Below, in pieces: positions 61,452-64,000 of a DNA stretch of 64,000 bases. Each line of letters begins with the position of its first letter. The stretch's first letter is position 1. The stretch spans positions 123,482 to 187,481 of the forward strand of contig NZ_CACSHH010000015.1 of NCBI RefSeq assembly GCF_902705545.1, in the 5' to 3' direction. The notes beneath the pieces were generated by a model. That model had not been told where the DNA came from and ran no database searches. It saw only the letters and a program-made list of their open reading frames with translations. The position numbers were made by a program, and so were the translations under genes. This DNA is from Chlamydia sp. 17-3921. Its GTDB lineage: Bacteria; Chlamydiota; Chlamydiia; Chlamydiales; Chlamydiaceae.

Positions 61452-62438
61452 TTAAAGTGAAGCTACATTAGCTTTTTCTTGTAAAATTTCATCTAAGGAT
61501 ATTTGTACTTTATTCCTTATAAATGTATCCCAAAGCAATCCTGGAATAATTTCATAATCCCCAGAAGACAACATACGACATGGAAATCCAAAAATCAAGC
61601 CCTCAGGTATACCATAGGGATTGTAATCCGAACAGACTCCAGAAGAGAACCATTCTCCCTCTAGAGGATTAAAAATTGATCTTGCAGACTCTACTAGAGC
61701 GCGAGCAGCAGATGCTGCTGAAGATTTCCCTCTAGATTCAATGACAGCACTTCCTCGATTTTGCACTGAAGGAATCATAATATTTTCTAGCCAATCCCGA
61801 TCACCAATAACTTCTGTAGCTGGTTTTTTTGAAATCTGTGCTTGAGTAAAATCTGGAACCTGTTTTGCTGAATGATTTCCCCAAACAACCACTTGAGAAA
61901 CCTCACTTAAAGGAACCTGAGCCCGATGAGCAAGCATACTATGCATACGATTTTGATCTAAACGCAACATAGCATGAAAATTTTTCCTAAGAAGCCTTGG
62001 AGCATGATTCATCGCTATCAAACAATTCGTGTTCACAGGATTTCCAACGACAAAGACTTTCACTTCACGTTTCGCAGCAGTATTTAAAGCTGCTCCCTGC
62101 AAAGAAAAAATCTTCCCATTTTGCTTTAAAAGATCGGCTCTTTCCATCCCCGGACCTCGAGGTACAGCACCAATAAGAAAGGCCGCGTCTATACCATCAA
62201 AAGCATCTTCTAGTGATGTAGTAACGTGAATATGTTGCAGCAAAGGATACGCACCATCATCCAACTCCATACGAACGCCACAAAGCATCCTTTCCATTCC
62301 TGGAAGGTCGTAGATTCGTAAATCTATACCACAATCGCTACCAAAAACATCTCCATGAGCTAAAGAAAACAAAAAGCTATAGGCTATTTGTCCAGTACCA
62401 CCAGTAACAGCAACGCGAACTATGCGCTCTAGAGACAT
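61452..62438 (-). CDS. mdh: Malate dehydrogenase
   Basis: Malate-oxaloacetate interconversion with NAD. Start ATG 62438 ([20 protein letters not shown]) with AAAAGGAG seven bases upstream; a GTG at 62444 adds two residues. 328 residues, the cytosolic-type family. NAD loop [12 protein letters not shown], substrate Arg in [24 protein letters not shown], and catalytic His in [14 protein letters not shown]. Chlamydiae have an incomplete TCA cycle and depend on this enzyme (known). Complete. Confidence 0.98.
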   Translation of the reverse strand: MSLERIVRVAVTGGTGQIAYSFLFSLAHGDVFGSDCGIDLRIYDLPGMERMLCGVRMELDDGAYPLLQHIHVTTSLEDAFDGIDAAFLIGAVPRGPGMERADLLKQNGKIFSLQGAALNTAAKREVKVFVVGNPVNTNCLIAMNHAPRLLRKNFHAMLRLDQNRMHSMLAHRAQVPLSEVSQVVVWGNHSAKQVPDFTQAQISKKPATEVIGDRDWLENIMIPSVQNRGSAVIESRGKSSAASAARALVESARSIFNPLEGEWFSSGVCSDYNPYGIPEGLIFGFPCRMLSSGDYEIIPGLLWDTFIRNKVQISLDEILQEKANVASL

Positions 62439-62593
62439 AAGCACTCCTTTTCAAAAAAAATCACTATAATCTTTAGAAGCAAACAAAACAAGATTTTGCA
62501 AAGGAATGTCTTGCATTTCAAAGAAAATTAAGACTTTTGCAACAAAATTTTTTCTAAATTAGGATAAAGCAAAAGTATTTTCTTTTTTCGTTA

Positions 62594-63199
62594 TTAGAGT
62601 TTGGTCTCCTCCTTTTCAGATGTCAAAGCAGCTTTATCCGAACAAAAGGTTACTACTTTCTCTTCCAAAAACTTTTCAACCTCTCCGATAAGTTGTATAC
62701 AAGCTGTGCGTAGTTTATCGCTGGTTTTCTCCAATTCTTTGCATCTTCTTTCAAAATATTCGCATCGACACTTGTCTTGGAGGCTTTGCAATTCTTGAAG
62801 CATTTCCTGATTTGTTTTCAACAAATTGTCATTACATCTTAGAGCCTCTTCCTTCTCTGCTTTAACTTTCTTTAGTTCTAATAAAATTTCTTTAGAAGTC
62901 TCTGGAATAAAAACTTTCTCAACGACAATCTCTTTTTTTCTCAGAGAAGGAATAAGGCATTTCAAACCGGTTTTTATATATAAAATAAGAAATCCAAGAG
63001 AAAATAAGATTATCCCTACAATTGCGGGAATCGCATTAGGAAATAAACAAAAAGCCGCACTTATTAGAAGAACTGTGCCCAAAAACATAGAGAGTAAAGA
63101 AAAAACAACTGGAATCTTTAGTGATAGATGAAATGGTTTTATCTCTATTACTGGAAATGGCCGAAGATGTTCTACGACACTTACATTAAGTTTCGTCAT
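62594..63199 (-). CDS. Candidate inclusion membrane protein (bilobed hydrophobic plus coiled coil)
   Basis: 201 residues. No signal peptide; a bilobed hydrophobic domain at about 30-52 and 57-75, separated by a short FPNA turn, is followed by a long coiled coil (about 95-190, EILLELKKVKAEKEEALRC, with several Cys). This is the architecture of IncA-like proteins, whose coiled coils face the host cytosol. A type III secretion signal is expected at the hydrophilic N-terminus but cannot be read from motif. It lies upstream of mdh by 155 bases on the same strand. Confidence 0.75.
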   Translation of the reverse strand: MTKLNVSVVEHLRPFPVIEIKPFHLSLKIPVVFSLLSMFLGTVLLISAAFCLFPNAIPAIVGIILFSLGFLILYIKTGLKCLIPSLRKKEIVVEKVFIPETSKEILLELKKVKAEKEEALRCNDNLLKTNQEMLQELQSLQDKCRCEYFERRCKELEKTSDKLRTACIQLIGEVEKFLEEKVVTFCSDKAALTSEKEETKL

Positions 63200-63363
63200 A
63201 CCAATATTCTTATAAAATTAAAAACAAAAAATATCTTCTTATAAAAAAGAAGACAAGAGCTTTTAATTTTTTTTAAATTAACATGATATATTCTTTAACT
63301 TCTAAAAAAAAGATTGAATTACATTTCAAAAATTATAAATTATTTTTACATAAATTCAAGTTT

Positions 63364-63777
63364 TTATACGAGAAAGCGACCACGCCGACCTCTCCCTCTA
63401 TGATGCTGACGACTGAAAGCACCAGCAAGGCCAAAATAAAAATCGGCGAGCTTTTGATTTTTTATTCCTCGCCTACTACAAGAAGAAGAATCAGAAGCAT
63501 CGCGACTCGCCCCACAGAGACCTACAACAAAAGCCAATACCAACCCTACAGGTATAAGCGCACAGGCAGGAGCGAGACAGGAAAGAGTTCCAGTAACAGT
63601 ACCAGCTACCAATAATGAAACTCCTACTAAGACTAAAAGAGTGGCAAGAATTCCAACAACAATACATACAATTCTTACTATTTTTTCACGTTTTGATTCT
63701 CTTGGTTCAACATTGCTACATTGATCTATGTTGCTACTTATCGGATTTTTCTCTGAAGATGTTACGGGTGTGCTCAT
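63364..63777 (-). CDS. Candidate inclusion membrane protein with basic C-terminal tail
   Basis: 137 residues from ATG 63777 (MSTPVTSSEKNPISS), preceded by AGAGGG about 9 bases upstream; a start at 63828 would add 17 residues. A Ser/Thr-rich head (1-30) leads to a bilobed hydrophobic domain at about 33-60 and 66-90, typical of small Inc proteins, then a Ser/Cys segment and a very basic tail (HHRGRGRRGRFLV). Not related in sequence to IncB or IncC as I remember them. The tail could bind nucleic acid, acidic lipid or host protein. Confidence 0.75.
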   Translation of the reverse strand: MSTPVTSSEKNPISSNIDQCSNVEPRESKREKIVRIVCIVVGILATLLVLVGVSLLVAGTVTGTLSCLAPACALIPVGLVLAFVVGLCGASRDASDSSSCSRRGIKNQKLADFYFGLAGAFSRQHHRGRGRRGRFLV

Positions 63778-64000
63778 ATTTTTTCCCTCTACAAAACTTA
63801 AGTCTTCTCTACTCTCTTGAGGAAGCATGAATTTTTCAAAAAGTGGTGGGTTTTATAGAGAACAATTGTGTGATTTATTATAGCTATTATTATCATGCAT
63901 ACTAAAAGTTTAGAATAAGCTAATTCCAAACTAAATATATTCTACAAGCATTAAGAGAAGTTTTTAAAGTTAATTTAAAAACTAATTATTTATATTATAT
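63778..64000. other. AT-rich right edge with no gene recognised
   Basis: Upstream region of the small Inc-like gene, reaching the window end. No RNA gene or open frame of note. The minus-strand promoter for the 63364-63777 gene should lie here. Confidence 0.5.

Noticed and set aside
62826..63131. 101-codon plus-strand open frame
   Set aside because: Antisense to the Inc-like gene at 62594-63199, which has coherent membrane and coiled-coil architecture.
1..64000. CRISPR arrays, insertion sequences, prophage or rRNA
   Set aside because: No spaced direct repeats, transposase or integrase motifs, phage structural genes or rRNA-like sequence were seen on either strand.

Overview
The window is a contiguous piece of chromosome from an obligate intracellular bacterium of the genus Chlamydia. 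The evidence is the AT-rich sequence, polymorphic membrane protein (Pmp) autotransporters, an archaeal-type V-ATPase operon, candidate inclusion membrane proteins, a PknD-type kinase, the arginine-agmatine (aax) system, and a gene order that matches, from memory, C. trachomatis CT301-CT325 and CT361-CT376. A complete biotin operon (bioBFDA) argues against C. trachomatis or C. muridarum and points to the Chlamydophila-type lineage (psittaci, abortus, felis, caviae, pecorum, pneumoniae). I cannot fix the species. I see no rRNA, CRISPR array, phage or insertion sequence.

Layout. Positions 1-12,723, minus strand: the 5' two-thirds or so of pknD, valS, a small lipoprotein-like gene, and the V-ATPase operon (atpE, DUF2764-like, atpA, atpB, atpD, atpI, atpK). 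Positions 12,846-15,034: a CT311-like secreted protein, a zinc-ribbon protein and transaldolase. Positions 15,156-28,172, minus strand: the translation and transcription block infA, tRNA-Thr, tuf, tRNA-Trp, secE, nusG, rplK, rplA, rplJ, rplL, rpoB, rpoC, with a strong promoter before infA and a strong hairpin after rpoC. Positions 28,304-29,869, plus strand: an Inc-like membrane protein, a SufE-like protein and tRNA-Met.

Positions 29,959-40,208, minus strand, are the accessory surface region: a large Chlamydia-specific protein with a 16-base G tract inside its coding sequence, a secreted coiled-coil protein, two tandem Pmps, a third outer-membrane protein that looks like a Pmp barrel without a passenger, and a small membrane protein. 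Intrinsic terminators separate these genes, so they are mostly single transcription units.

Positions 40,301-64,000 are largely metabolic: dapB-asd-lysC-dapA (minus), then on the plus strand bioB-bioF-bioD-bioA plus a four-helix di-iron protein, aroA-aroL-aroC-aroB-aroDE, a HAD phosphatase-like gene, aaxA-aaxB-aaxC and a FAD oxidoreductase. The minus strand then carries a polytopic membrane protein, mdh and two candidate inclusion membrane proteins. The dap genes supply meso-diaminopimelate; the aro genes lead to chorismate; the bio genes convert pimeloyl precursor to biotin, with no recognisable BioC, BioH, BioI or BioW here; the aax genes import arginine, decarboxylate it and export agmatine.

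Three points merit the closest look: a ferritin-like di-iron protein translationally coupled to bioA, a possible source of the missing pimeloyl step; the G16 tract that should switch the 586-residue protein on and off; and a T11 tract that puts shikimate kinase (aroL) out of frame.
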